NCBI RefSeq assembly: GCF_000166135.1
Contig: NC_014666.1
Coordinates: 434,001 to 498,000, forward strand
DNA from: Pseudofrankia inefficax
Lineage (GTDB): Bacteria; Actinomycetota; Actinomycetes; Frankiales; Frankiaceae
Direction of reading: 5' to 3'
DNA: 64,000 bases
Under the pieces are notes generated by a model, which had not been told where the DNA came from, made no database searches, and was given only the letters and a program-made list of their open reading frames with translations. Positions 8,321 through 16,621 of this stretch are shown piece after piece. Position numbers and translations under genes: made by a program. The first letter of the stretch is position 1. Each line of letters opens with the position of its first letter.

Positions 8321-9351
8321 GAGCTCACCGATCTCGGCTGCTGACCGGCCTGGGTGCCGCTTCGGCACTGATGGCCGGAGTACTTGTGCTGACTGCCTGC
8401 GGCGGGGGCACCAAGTCGTCCGACGCGGGTGGCAGCGCGCAGACCCGCAGGACGACCGTGCTCCTGGACTGGGACCCGAACCCGGACCACGTCGCCCTCT
8501 ATTCGGCCCGCGCGGCCGGCTACTTCAAGGCCGCCGGTCTCGACGTCACGCTCCAGTCGCCGTCCGACCCGTCCGACCCCACCAAGCTGGTCAGCACCGG
8601 AAAGGTCGACCTCGGCATCTCCTACGAGCCGGAGACCATCATCGCCGGGTCTCAGGGCCTGGATGTCGTGTCCGTCGGCGCGTTGGTCCCCACCGCGCTG
8701 ACCTCGGTCATCGCGACGGACAAGTCCCGCGTGCACTCCATCCCGGATCTGGCCGGCGCTCGCGTCGCCACGGCCGGGCTCGCCACCCAGGACGCGTTCC
8801 TCAAGACGATCCTTGCCCAGAACCACGTCGACGCCGGCTCGGTGAAGAAGGTCGACGTCGGCCAGGACCTGATCGCCGCGATGGTGACCGGCAACGTCGA
8901 CGCGACCCTGGGTGGCTTCCGCAACGTCGAAGCGGTCCAGCTCGAAGCCCAGGGGCTGAAGCCGACGGTCATCCCCGTCACCGCCGCCGGTGTCCCGAAC
9001 TACGCCGAACTGGTCGTCATCGCCAAGGCGAGCCGGCTGAAGTCCGACCCGGCCTATCGGCAGCTGGTCCGCGACTTCCTGGCCGCTCTCGCCAAGGGCA
9101 ACGCCGCCGTCCTGGCCGACCCCGCGACCGCCGCCGCGACGATCGCCAAGGTCGCCCAGGGCTACGACCCGGCTGTCCTGCCCAAGATGGTCGACGCGAC
9201 CGTTCCCCTGCTGCGTAACGCGGCCGGCTTCGGCCACGAGGATCCGGCCGCCTGGCAGAGCTTCGCGGACTGGATGTCGGCTCAGCAGCTCATAGACAAG
9301 CCGGTGAAGGCCGCCGACGTCGTCACCAACAGCTATCTACCGGCAAGCTGA
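8317..9351 (+). CDS. ThiY-like substrate-binding lipoprotein (NMT1/THI5 family)
   Basis: A 344-residue lipoprotein with lipobox VLTAC (Cys28). The mature protein begins with LLDWDPNPDHVALYSARAAG, the hallmark of the NMT1/THI5-like family whose ThiY members bind N-formyl-aminopyrimidine thiamine precursors. Further family features are GYFKAAGLDVTL and VDLGISYEPETI. It should capture ligand outside the membrane for the permease and ATPase encoded just upstream. No TPP riboswitch consensus is visible upstream, so control by thiamine is unproven and another pyrimidine-like ligand is possible. Confidence 0.87.
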   Translation: MRAHRSRLLTGLGAASALMAGVLVLTACGGGTKSSDAGGSAQTRRTTVLLDWDPNPDHVALYSARAAGYFKAAGLDVTLQSPSDPSDPTKLVSTGKVDLGISYEPETIIAGSQGLDVVSVGALVPTALTSVIATDKSRVHSIPDLAGARVATAGLATQDAFLKTILAQNHVDAGSVKKVDVGQDLIAAMVTGNVDATLGGFRNVEAVQLEAQGLKPTVIPVTAAGVPNYAELVVIAKASRLKSDPAYRQLVRDFLAALAKGNAAVLADPATAAATIAKVAQGYDPAVLPKMVDATVPLLRNAAGFGHEDPAAWQSFADWMSAQQLIDKPVKAADVVTNSYLPAS

Positions 9352-9372
9352 GCGCCGAAGGTCAACCGAAGG

Positions 9373-9660
9373 TCAGCCGGTGCTCCCGGCTGTCCGGCAG
9401 CGTGGGTCGTTCGGCGCGATCGCGACCGAGCCGTAGGCGCTGTCGGAATGGTAGACGACATAGACCATGTTCGGCCCGTCGCATTTGGCCGAAACGTTGC
9501 TGAATCCGTCCGGCATGTTGATGAGCCGGGCGGGCTTGTCGTCGTGGCTGGAAACCGGCGCGTCGCGGCCGACCTCCCGGGCCTTCTGCGAGCATCCGGT
9601 CGCCGTGGCCGCGATTGCGACCACCGCGAGAAGCGACGCGCCGACCAGGCGGATCCTCAT
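9373..9660 (-). CDS. Small secreted lipoprotein
   Basis: A 95-residue protein with a clear lipoprotein signal: basic MRIR, a hydrophobic run and lipobox TATGC (Cys23). The mature part of about 70 residues contains two further Cys (in SAKCDGPN and PRCRTAG) that could form a disulfide, and the phrase MVYVVYHSDSAYGSVAI. This resembles small actinobacterial lipoproteins of unknown function. It is convergent with the thi-like operon; a 7 bp hairpin (9374-9392) inside its 3' end may help end transcription. Function unknown. Confidence 0.7.
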   Translation of the reverse strand: MRIRLVGASLLAVVAIAATATGCSQKAREVGRDAPVSSHDDKPARLINMPDGFSNVSAKCDGPNMVYVVYHSDSAYGSVAIAPNDPRCRTAGSTG

Positions 9661-9822
9661 GGGTCTTTCCCCTCGTCCAGTTCACAGTGCTCGCCCATAG
9701 TGGCGAGAACCGGAACGCCGAGTCCCCTTTTGTCCCGATTGCGACATGGGACGTGCCCGGAGCGCCCGACCGTCGGGTCTGTCGAAGGGGCCCGCCTGGT
9801 CGCCGGCCGTGTCGCCGGAGCG

Positions 9823-10473
9823 TCAGCCGGCTGCGGTGTCGTCGTAGTCGCGGAGAACGAGGCGGGTGACGTCTTCCAACTGACGGACGAGATCGGGGAA
9901 GGTGAGGCGGCCGGCGGTCCAGGAGGCCAGCCCGGACGCGAGCGTCGCATTGATCGCGATCGTCGCCGGCCGGGCGACCTCCGGCGGCACTCCGCTCATC
10001 AGGGCGGCCATCACGGTCCGGTTGTCGTCGGCGAGACCGGCGATCTCCTCGCTCGCGAACGGGTCGCTGGCGACCTCGACGTGCGTGACGAGCCGGGCGA
10101 AGTTCGGGTGGCGCTGGAAGGCCCGGATCTCCCGGTGCAGAAAGCCGACGACGCGGGTGCAGGCCCCGACGGGCGGCACAGCCGCGGATCCGCTTCTCCC
10201 GTGGTCACGGGAGACCTCGCCGCGTACCCGGTCGGTCAGCCGCCGCTGCCAGTCGGCCCAGGCGGCGGCGAGCAGGTGGTCCTTCGACGAGAAATAGCGG
10301 TAGGCCGTCCCGAGCGCGACGCCGGAACGCTCGGCGACATCGCGCATCTGGAGCTGGTCCGGCGGCACCTGGTCGATCATCTCGATCACGGCGTCGGTCA
10401 GCCGCCGCCGCCGCGCGAGCTGCGCAGCCGTCATCGTGCTCACCGGCTGCGGCAGCGTTTCCTCTTTCGCCAC
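9823..10473 (-). CDS. TetR-family regulator, KstR-like
   Basis: A 216-residue regulator. The N-terminal helix-turn-helix includes MRDVAERSGVALGTAYRYFSS, and the C-terminal ligand domain contains ASGLASWTAGRL, resembling the C-terminal domain of KstR, the regulator of cholesterol catabolism in mycobacteria. It lies downstream of a FadE34-like acyl-CoA dehydrogenase transcribed in the same direction, which supports a link to fatty acyl or steroid side-chain metabolism (inference). I could not find a convincing KstR operator in the promoter region, so the effector and targets remain open. Confidence 0.83.
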   Translation of the reverse strand: MAKEETLPQPVSTMTAAQLARRRRLTDAVIEMIDQVPPDQLQMRDVAERSGVALGTAYRYFSSKDHLLAAAWADWQRRLTDRVRGEVSRDHGRSGSAAVPPVGACTRVVGFLHREIRAFQRHPNFARLVTHVEVASDPFASEEIAGLADDNRTVMAALMSGVPPEVARPATIAINATLASGLASWTAGRLTFPDLVRQLEDVTRLVLRDYDDTAAG

Positions 10474-10590
10474 CTTCTCAGGCTACCTGGAAGCCGGTTT
10501 CAATCCCGCCAGCCGGAGTGCCACGCGGTATCGGGGCGCTCCGCTCGTCGCATTGACGAGGCTCGGGTCACCCACGAAACAGCGTTCTAG

Positions 10591-10623
10591 CGACCGGCCG
10601 AGCACGGATCGTCCGGCCGGTCG
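10591..10623 (-). terminator. Terminator-like hairpin after acyl-CoA dehydrogenase gene
   Basis: Perfect 10 bp inverted repeat CGACCGGCCG / CGGCCGGTCG with a 13-base loop, starting 15 bases beyond the stop of the acyl-CoA dehydrogenase gene. It has no U-tract, as is common in high-GC actinobacteria. Confidence 0.55.
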
Positions 10624-10637
10624 CGACTCGTGGGCCG

Positions 10638-12857
10638 TCAGCCGCGCGGGAGGCCGAGAACACGTTCGGAGATGACATTGAGCTGGATTTCGATGGTGCC
10701 ACCGCCGATCAGGTGCGGCGGGATGCTGAGGTACTGGTGGACGGCCGCCGCCGCCGGACCGTCGGCACTCGCGGCCGACGGGCCGAACCAGCGCAGGACA
10801 CGCGTCCCCACGTCGGTGTTCAGGAAACTGGCCGCCACCTTCGCGACGCTCGCCTCGGCGCCAGGCCGCAGGCCGGAAAGGGTGCGCAGCGTGGAGCGCA
10901 ACGACATCGCCGACAGCGCGAACGCGAGGGCGTACAGGGCGCCGATGTCGCGGCGAACGTCGCCCGGATCGGTCACGAGCTCGCCGGAGGCGGCGAGCGC
11001 GGGCAGGTCCATGCGCAGCTCACGCATGCCGCCCATCGCCACGCGTTCGTTGCCGAGCGTCGTGCGGGCCAGTGCCCAGCCCTTGTCGGGCTCGCCGACG
11101 ATCCTGTCCTCGGGCACGAGGACGTCGGTGAAGAAGACCTCGTTGAACAGGTAGTTGCCGTTGGCCTCGCGCAGCGGGCGCACGTCGATGCCGGGCGTCT
11201 TCATGTCGACCAGGAAATACGAGATGCCGCGGTGCTTGGGGACGTCCGGATTGGTCCTGGCCAGGCAGATGCCGTAGTTCGCACGTTCGGCCATCGAGTT
11301 CCAGACCTTCTGGCCGTTGAGCCGCCAGCCGCCCTCGACCTTCTCCGCCCTGGTGGACAGGGCCGCGAGGTCCGAACCGGCCCCGGGCTCGCTGAACAGC
11401 TGGCACCAGGTGATCTCGCCGCGCAGCGTCGCCGGTACGAGTGTCGCCTTCTGCTCGTCGGTGCCGTGCGCGAGGATCGTCGGCATCGCCCATTCACCGA
11501 TGATGGTCTTCGGCTGGGTGACGCCGGAACGTTCGTATTCCTGCTGGATGACGAGCTGCTCCAGCGGTGTCGCCGCGATCCCGTAGGGGCGTGGATAGTG
11601 CGGGAGAACCAGCCCCTCATCGGCCAGCCGGCGCTGTCGGTCGGCCGCGGGAAGGCTTGCGACCTCGCCGAGCACCGAGGCGATCCGGGCCCGGAACGCC
11701 GGATCCTCGTCCGGCAGTTCGAGCGTGAAGTCGCGGGTCGGCCCGCCGGCGGCGGTCGACTGCCCGGCGGTTTCCCGCGGCGCGCCGCCGACCAGCTCGC
11801 CGAGCCGGTGCTCGAAAGCCGAAACCGGCCCGAGCAGGCTTTCCAGCGCCATCGCGCGCCGCCAGTACAGGTGGGTGTCGTGTTCCCAGGTGTAGCCGAT
11901 GCCGCCCAACAGGGTGACGGTGTCCAGGCCGAGCTCGGTGGCGCCGGCGAGGCACAGAACGGCGGCCTCCGCGGCGGCGAGCGCGAGCTGCTCGTCGCCC
12001 TGCTCGACGGCGCGCGCCGCGTCCCAGGCGGCGGCCGACATCGTCTCGACCCGGACCAGCATCCGCGCGCACCGATGCTTGATGGCCTGGAACGAGCCGA
12101 CCACCTGGCCGAACTGCTCGCGCACCTTCACGTACTCCACACCGGTGGTGAGCAGCCAGCGAGCCACGCCGACCGCCTCGGCGGCGAACAGGACGACCGC
12201 GAGCGTGCGCGCGGACTCGGTGTCGAGGGCGACCACCTGTTCGGCGTCGACCCGGACACCGTCGAGCCGGATCCGGGCGACGCCACGGGTCAGGTCGACG
12301 GCGGTGGCCGGCTCGACCCGCAGCCCGGGGGCGTCCGGGTCGGTGACGAACCACAGCTCGCCGTCGTCGAGCCGAGCCCCGAGCAGGAGCAGCTCCGCCC
12401 CCGCCGCGCCGAGCACCGGGACGCTCACGCCGGACACGGTGTAGCCGCCGTCGCCGGCCGGCGTCGCGCGCAGCCCGGCGGCGGCCAGGGCGCTCGCGCC
12501 GAGAGTTCCGGCGGCCAGCCCGGGCAGATGCCGCTTGCGCAGGTCGTCGCCGCCGTGGTGGGCCAGCAGCGCGCTGGTCAGCACGGTCGGGAGCAGGTGC
12601 CCGGGCACCAGGCCGCGGGCGGTCTCCTCCAGCGCGACCGCCAGCTCCACGTAGCCCGCGCCGGCACCGGCGAACTCCTCGGGCAGGTGCAGCGACGTCA
12701 GCCCCAGCTCCACCAGCCCGTCCCAGTACGGAACCGGTTTTCCGGCCGCGTACTGGTCGAGCTCGGCGCGGGTCGCGGTGGACGGGGCATGGCGGGTGAC
12801 GAAACCCCGCACGGAGGCAGCGAGCGCGGAGTGCTCCTCCGTCAGGCCAATCGACAC
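10638..12857 (-). CDS. Fused two-domain acyl-CoA dehydrogenase (FadE34-like)
   Basis: At 739 residues this is about twice the length of a normal acyl-CoA dehydrogenase. Residues 1-360 form one ACAD-like unit (KVREQFGQVVGSFQAIKHR near 230-250 is its C-terminal helical part). Residues 385-739 form a second, fuller unit with the FAD/substrate-binding phrases CQLFSEPGAGSDLAALSTRA and NGQKVWNSMAERANYGICLA. Such single-chain alpha-beta fusions are known from M. tuberculosis FadE34, which acts on steroid side-chain CoA esters. A KstR-like regulator downstream and an amidohydrolase gene 108 bp upstream on the same strand suggest a catabolic operon. The exact substrate is not shown. Confidence 0.85.
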   Translation of the reverse strand: MSIGLTEEHSALAASVRGFVTRHAPSTATRAELDQYAAGKPVPYWDGLVELGLTSLHLPEEFAGAGAGYVELAVALEETARGLVPGHLLPTVLTSALLAHHGGDDLRKRHLPGLAAGTLGASALAAAGLRATPAGDGGYTVSGVSVPVLGAAGAELLLLGARLDDGELWFVTDPDAPGLRVEPATAVDLTRGVARIRLDGVRVDAEQVVALDTESARTLAVVLFAAEAVGVARWLLTTGVEYVKVREQFGQVVGSFQAIKHRCARMLVRVETMSAAAWDAARAVEQGDEQLALAAAEAAVLCLAGATELGLDTVTLLGGIGYTWEHDTHLYWRRAMALESLLGPVSAFEHRLGELVGGAPRETAGQSTAAGGPTRDFTLELPDEDPAFRARIASVLGEVASLPAADRQRRLADEGLVLPHYPRPYGIAATPLEQLVIQQEYERSGVTQPKTIIGEWAMPTILAHGTDEQKATLVPATLRGEITWCQLFSEPGAGSDLAALSTRAEKVEGGWRLNGQKVWNSMAERANYGICLARTNPDVPKHRGISYFLVDMKTPGIDVRPLREANGNYLFNEVFFTDVLVPEDRIVGEPDKGWALARTTLGNERVAMGGMRELRMDLPALAASGELVTDPGDVRRDIGALYALAFALSAMSLRSTLRTLSGLRPGAEASVAKVAASFLNTDVGTRVLRWFGPSAASADGPAAAAVHQYLSIPPHLIGGGTIEIQLNVISERVLGLPRG

Positions 12858-12965
12858 GACGACTCCTCGGGATCTCGGCGTTCGGCCGCTCGGGTCTCGC
12901 CGTCGGCGGTGGCCGCGGCGCCGGCCCGAGCGAGAGGGAAAAGGCCTGCTGGCGGATGGAGCGGC

Positions 12966-13829
12966 TTACGCGTCGAGCTTGAGGACCTTGCGGGCGTTCT
13001 CGTGCAGGAACTTCGGCCACACGTGGTCGCGGAACGGCACGGTCGGCATGTCCGTCATGATCCGTTCGAGCGTGAGGCCCATCGGGAAGTACCCGGCGTA
13101 GAGGATCTTGTCCGCGCCGCGGGTGTTCGCGAAGTCGACGATCGCCTTCGGGTAGTACTTCGGCGTGAAGGCGGAGGTCGAGTAGTACAGGTTCGGCCAC
13201 TTGAGCAGCAGCTTCACGGCCAGGTCGGTCCATGGCTCGCAGCCGTGCCGGGTGACGAAGACGAGGTCGGGGAAGTCGAACATGACCTGGTCGATCAGCT
13301 CGACCCGCTGCGGCTCGAACTTCAGCCGCGGCCCGGGAACCCCGGCGCAGCAGAACACCGCGATGCCCAGCTCGACGCACTTCGCGTACGCCGGGTACAT
13401 CTTCTCGTCGTTGATCGCGACCTGCGGGAAGGTCCCGGACGGGAAGGCGCCGACCGCCCGGATGCCGTACTCCTCGTGGTCCCGGACGATGGCGCGCACG
13501 GTGCCCATGACGTCGTTCGGGTCGTTGATGTTGCCGCTCGCCACGAACCTGTCCGGGAACTTCTTCAGCGCGACGCGGGCGGACTCGCCGGCGCACCCGA
13601 TCAGGCCCTTCTCGACGCCGAACCGGTCCATCTCGTGCAGCGTGACGCTCACCGGGTCGTCGGTCGGCAGGTCGTGCGGGACGTTCTTGAACATGTACTC
13701 GGCCGGGAAGGCGAACTCCTTGGACTCGGCGTCCTTGAGCTGCCGCCGGATGAAGTCGTACTGCGAGGTGCCGGGCTGCGGGAAGCCGATCATCGTGTCG
13801 ATGATCGGGACTCCGGTGGGGAACGCCAT
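12966..13829 (-). CDS. Amidohydrolase-family metal-dependent hydrolase
   Basis: A protein of about 287 residues of the amidohydrolase-2 (PF04909-like) family, which includes decarboxylases and lactonases of aromatic and related pathways. It begins MAFPTGVPIIDTMIGFPQ rather than the usual D-x-H-x-H start: the DTMIGFP position lacks both His, so the first metal motif is degenerate. A later His lies in TRHGCEPW, and the C-terminal phrase ILYAGYFPMGLTLERI matches the family's LFGSDYP-type segment but without the Asp. I place the start at 13829 behind a GAGG site; the frame stays open further upstream but without conserved sequence. It probably forms an operon with the acyl-CoA dehydrogenase gene. 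Confidence 0.78.
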   Translation of the reverse strand: MAFPTGVPIIDTMIGFPQPGTSQYDFIRRQLKDAESKEFAFPAEYMFKNVPHDLPTDDPVSVTLHEMDRFGVEKGLIGCAGESARVALKKFPDRFVASGNINDPNDVMGTVRAIVRDHEEYGIRAVGAFPSGTFPQVAINDEKMYPAYAKCVELGIAVFCCAGVPGPRLKFEPQRVELIDQVMFDFPDLVFVTRHGCEPWTDLAVKLLLKWPNLYYSTSAFTPKYYPKAIVDFANTRGADKILYAGYFPMGLTLERIMTDMPTVPFRDHVWPKFLHENARKVLKLDA

Positions 13830-14158
13830 CTCACATCCTCGTCGCCAGGTGCCAGGCCGTGGCGCGGACCGCCCGCCACGATCGAGTCGAGCCGGAGCGG
13901 GCCCCGGCTCGCCGGCCGGTGCCCGGACGCCTCGACCGCCCCCGCGCTCGCACCAGCCCGTCCAGCCTGGGCCTAGTCTGAAATCCGGTTCCATGACAGT
14001 CAAGGGTTGCCGTACTGGCAGACCCCTTAGGAGCGAAACACAGTTCTACCCGAAGTGCCCGCCGGAAGCCGGCTCGGCAACGCCCACGGGCCCGGCCGCA
14101 TGGTGACGCGGCCGGGCCCGTGGGCGTTGGACCGACCCTCGGGGGCCGGTCGATGGGG
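13830..14158. other. Intergenic region between proS and amidohydrolase genes
   Basis: Contains the proS terminator hairpin (14078-14129). The rest should carry the promoter of the amidohydrolase operon (minus strand); no clear -35/-10 pair is visible. Confidence 0.6.
14078..14129 (-). terminator. Strong terminator of proS, perfect 22 bp stem
   Basis: Bases 14078-14099 and 14108-14129 are perfect inverse complements (22 bp) around the 8-base loop ATGGTGAC. It starts 29 bases beyond the proS stop. There is no U-tract. Confidence 0.85.
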
Positions 14159-15565
14159 TCAGTAGGCCCTGGCCACCAGGCAGACCAGGTCGTCGGTGTC
14201 GTCCGTGCCGGTGGGCAGCGTGCCGTCGGCGTTCTGGATGCAGCGCACGGTCAGGGACTCGGCGGCGAGGCGCGCCTCGCCCTCGTCGCCGACCAGGCGC
14301 CAGGGCAGCCGGGCGAAGCCGGTGGCGGCCGCCTCGATCGCGTCCGCGAGCGAGGTGACGTCGGCGGTCCGGGAGTCGCGCAGCGCGAGGGCCTGCTGGT
14401 AGAGGCCGGCCTGGACGTCGTCGAGCAGCGCGGGGACGCGCGCCGCCGCCTCGGCGAGCGGCACGGTGATCTTCTCTCCGGTGTCGCGGCGGGCCAGGGT
14501 GACGTTGCCGACGGCCAGGTCACGCGGGCCGACCTCGACGCGGACCGGCGCACCCTTGAGCTCCCAGTCGGTGACCCGACGGCCGAACGACAGCCCCGGC
14601 CGGGCGTCCAGCGTGGCCCGCACGCCCGCGGCCTTCAGCGCGTCGGCGATCTGGGTCGCCGTGGCCACGACCTTCTCGTCGTCCCGGACCGGCAGCACGA
14701 CGACCTGGGTCGGGGCGAGCCGCGGCGGGACCCGTAGGCCGGCGTCGTCGCCGTGGGCCATGATCAGCCCACCGACCATCCGGGTGGACGAGCCCCACGA
14801 GGTGGTCCAGGCCAGGTGGCGGGCGCCGTCGGCACCGAGGTAGTCGATGTCGAAGGCGCGGGCGAAGTTCTGGCCCAGCTCGTGGCTGGTGGCCATCTGC
14901 AGCGCCTTGCCGTCACCCATCATGCCCTCGCAGGTGAGGGTGTTGATCGCGCCGGCGAAGCGCTCCTTGCGGGTCTTGCGCCCGACGAAGACGGGCATGG
15001 CCAGCACCGAGACCATGAAGTCCTGGTAGACCTCCAGCGCGATCCGCCGCGCGTAGGCCGCGGCGTCCGGGCCGTCCGCGTGCGCGGTGTGGCCCTCCTG
15101 CCAGAGGAACTCGCTGGTACGCAGGAACAGCCGCGGCCGCAGCTCCCAGCGGACGACGTTCGCCCACTGGTTGAGTAGTAGCGGCAGATCGCGGTAACTC
15201 TGGGTCCACTTCGCCATGTACTCGCCGATGACCGTCTCACTGGTCGGACGGACGACGACCGGCTCCTCCAGCTCCTTGCCGCCTCCGTGGGTGACGACCG
15301 CGAGCTCCGGGCTGAACCCTTCGACGTGCTCGGCCTCCCGGCGCAGGTAGCTCTCCGGGATGAACAGGGGGAAGTAGGCGTTGACGGCGCCGGCCGCCTT
15401 GATCCGGGCGTCGACGTCGGCCTGCATCCGTTCCCAGAGCGAGTAGCCGTACGGTCGGATCACCATCGACCCCCGGACCGGACCGTTGTCGGCCAGCTCG
15501 GCCTTCGCGATCACGTCCTGGTACCAGCGGGGGAAGTCGTCGGAACGAAGAGTCAGTACGGCCAC
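14159..15565 (-). CDS. proS: Prolyl-tRNA synthetase, short archaeal/eukaryotic-type
   Basis: This 468-residue class II synthetase charges tRNA-Pro. Motif 2/3-type regions are visible: VVRPTSETVIGEYMAKW, VVRWELRPRLFLRTSEFLWQ and LAWTTSWGSSTRMVGGLIMA. It lacks the INS editing domain of typical bacterial ProRS (about 570 residues) and ends in ...VARAY. A terminal Tyr is the signature of the archaeal/eukaryotic-type form found in some bacteria. The anticodon-binding domain (about 285-390) contains VVVLPVRDDEKV. The gene stands alone and is followed by a strong hairpin terminator. Without the INS domain, Ala-tRNA(Pro) editing would need a separate factor. Confidence 0.95.
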   Translation of the reverse strand: MAVLTLRSDDFPRWYQDVIAKAELADNGPVRGSMVIRPYGYSLWERMQADVDARIKAAGAVNAYFPLFIPESYLRREAEHVEGFSPELAVVTHGGGKELEEPVVVRPTSETVIGEYMAKWTQSYRDLPLLLNQWANVVRWELRPRLFLRTSEFLWQEGHTAHADGPDAAAYARRIALEVYQDFMVSVLAMPVFVGRKTRKERFAGAINTLTCEGMMGDGKALQMATSHELGQNFARAFDIDYLGADGARHLAWTTSWGSSTRMVGGLIMAHGDDAGLRVPPRLAPTQVVVLPVRDDEKVVATATQIADALKAAGVRATLDARPGLSFGRRVTDWELKGAPVRVEVGPRDLAVGNVTLARRDTGEKITVPLAEAAARVPALLDDVQAGLYQQALALRDSRTADVTSLADAIEAAATGFARLPWRLVGDEGEARLAAESLTVRCIQNADGTLPTGTDDTDDLVCLVARAY

Positions 15566-15707
15566 GCGTCCACGATATTGCCCGCACCCGTCGTACGAGC
15601 GATAGCCCTGCGTGGCCGGACACCTTTCGGCCGGGCGCGGACCGGTGATCTTACGCCTGGCCGTCGTCCCGGCCGGGGTCGTCGCGCGGCGCGCCCGGAC
15701 CGGCGAA

Positions 15708-16007
15708 TCAGAGCGCCGCGTCGGCGGCGAGCCCGGCTGGCTCGCGGAACACGAGCGCGACGTCGCCGGCGCCGCGGTGACCGACCAGGGCCGCGGCCGG
15801 GGGCATCAGGATCATCGCGGCGGTGACGTCGGCGGCCGTCGCGCCGGGCGAGATCAGGAGCTGGTGCTCGACCGCGCTCCCCTCGCGGGCGGTCGTCACC
15901 ACGGCGAGCGAACGAGGCAGCTCCGCGAGGTGGCCTGGCTCCGGGTCGAGCTCGTCGGTGTCGCCTCCGGTCTTGAGGTCACCGGCGCCGGCGGCGGTGT
16001 CGTTCAT
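15708..16007 (-). CDS. Small protein of unknown function
   Basis: A 99-residue frame with a strong ribosome site (GAAGGAGA, six bases before the ATG). Acidic at the N-terminus (DTDELDPEPGHLAELP), then alternating hydrophobic and short polar stretches; no Cys, no signal peptide and no recognised motif. The good ribosome site and the operator-like palindrome upstream (16123-16150) argue that it is a real gene. I do not recognise a family. Confidence 0.5.
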   Translation of the reverse strand: MNDTAAGAGDLKTGGDTDELDPEPGHLAELPRSLAVVTTAREGSAVEHQLLISPGATAADVTAAMILMPPAAALVGHRGAGDVALVFREPAGLAADAAL

Positions 16008-16122
16008 CGATGTCTCCTTCTGCCTGCCTGCGGGTACCGGCCCCGTGCTCGGTCGCCGCGCGGCCGCTGCCGGTCGGAGTCGTCATCGCCTCCATGACCT
16101 GCGGCTACCTGACGCATGCTGT

Positions 16123-16150
16123 CAGCAACGATGTCGTTGCTGTGCAGCAA
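16123..16150. promoter_or_regulatory. Nested palindromes CAGCAA/TTGCTG, operator candidate
   Basis: CAGCAACGA-TG-TCGTTGCTG (16123-16142) is a perfect 9 bp inverted repeat with a 2-base centre. Its right arm is shared by a second one, TTGCTG-TG-CAGCAA (16137-16150). Three half-sites in alternating direction suggest a dimeric regulator binding cooperatively. It lies 116 bases upstream of the small gene's start. Confidence 0.5.
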
Positions 16151-16519
16151 TCAGCTCGCACCGGTGATCGGTGAAGGGTGATCTCGGGGCGATTGGGGCG
16201 CTGGGCAGCGCTCGGCCCACGTTGGTTGCGTTGCGTAGTTGTCCGGCCATCGCCTGGTGTGTCTCTGGAAAACGAGCCCCGTGTCGGGCCGCGCGGTCGG
16301 CGCGGAGCCCCGGCGCGGGCTGATGGGCCCAGGCTGGTCGGACGTCGGCGTTGGTGGCGACCAGGACGCCCACCGTGGTCTCACAGTGGTCCGCGTGGAG
16401 GTGAACAAAACCGAATGGTTACCGTTCGTAGTCGTTTTTGTGATCACCTGGCCGCGATGCCAGAGGATCAACGCATACGAGTAGCTGTTCCGGTGTGTGT
16501 CTGGTTTGTGTTCGGGTTT

Positions 16520-16541
16520 GTTCATTCTGGGTTCATCGTGG
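16520..16541 (+). promoter_or_regulatory. PHO box: two adjacent 11 bp PhoP direct repeats
   Basis: GTTCATTCTGG (16520-16530) and GTTCATCGTGG (16531-16541) are head-to-tail 11-mers matching the actinobacterial PhoP consensus G(G/T)TCAYYYRSG, as described in Streptomyces, with only minor deviations. Placement 80 bases before pstS is as expected for phosphate-starvation activation. Confidence 0.85.
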
Positions 16542-16621
16542 CCGACTTCGATGTTCCATCGGCGGTCCGGATCGGACTGCTGGGGGCAGGTGCCTTCGGG
16601 CGCCATTCAGAAGGGCTACTC

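Larger units (their letters stand above)
16008..16621. other. Divergent regulatory region upstream of pstS
   Basis: 614 bp without a convincing gene. It holds an operator-like palindrome cluster (16123-16150) nearer the small minus-strand gene and the tandem PHO box (16520-16541) 80 bases before the pstS start. The stretch around 16400-16500 is noticeably richer in A/T than its surroundings. Confidence 0.65.

Noticed and set aside
10575-10590. KstR operator candidate near the KstR-like gene
   Set aside because: Contains AAC and GTT half-sites, but with a 3-base centre and mismatched outer bases; too weak for the known TnnAACnnGTTnnA pattern.
11617-13596. Open frame of 659 codons on the minus strand
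   Set aside because: Same strand but wrong frame relative to the dehydrogenase gene; the protein is almost pure Arg/Gly/Ala/Pro.
10713-13976. Open frame of 1087 codons on the plus strand
   Set aside because: It is the antisense shadow of the acyl-CoA dehydrogenase and amidohydrolase genes; its protein is Arg/Gly/Asp-rich and resembles nothing, which is typical of reverse frames in high-GC DNA.
16396-16406. Reverse PHO box unit (GTTCACCTCCA on the minus strand)
   Set aside because: A single unit with mismatches at the end and no neighbouring repeat.
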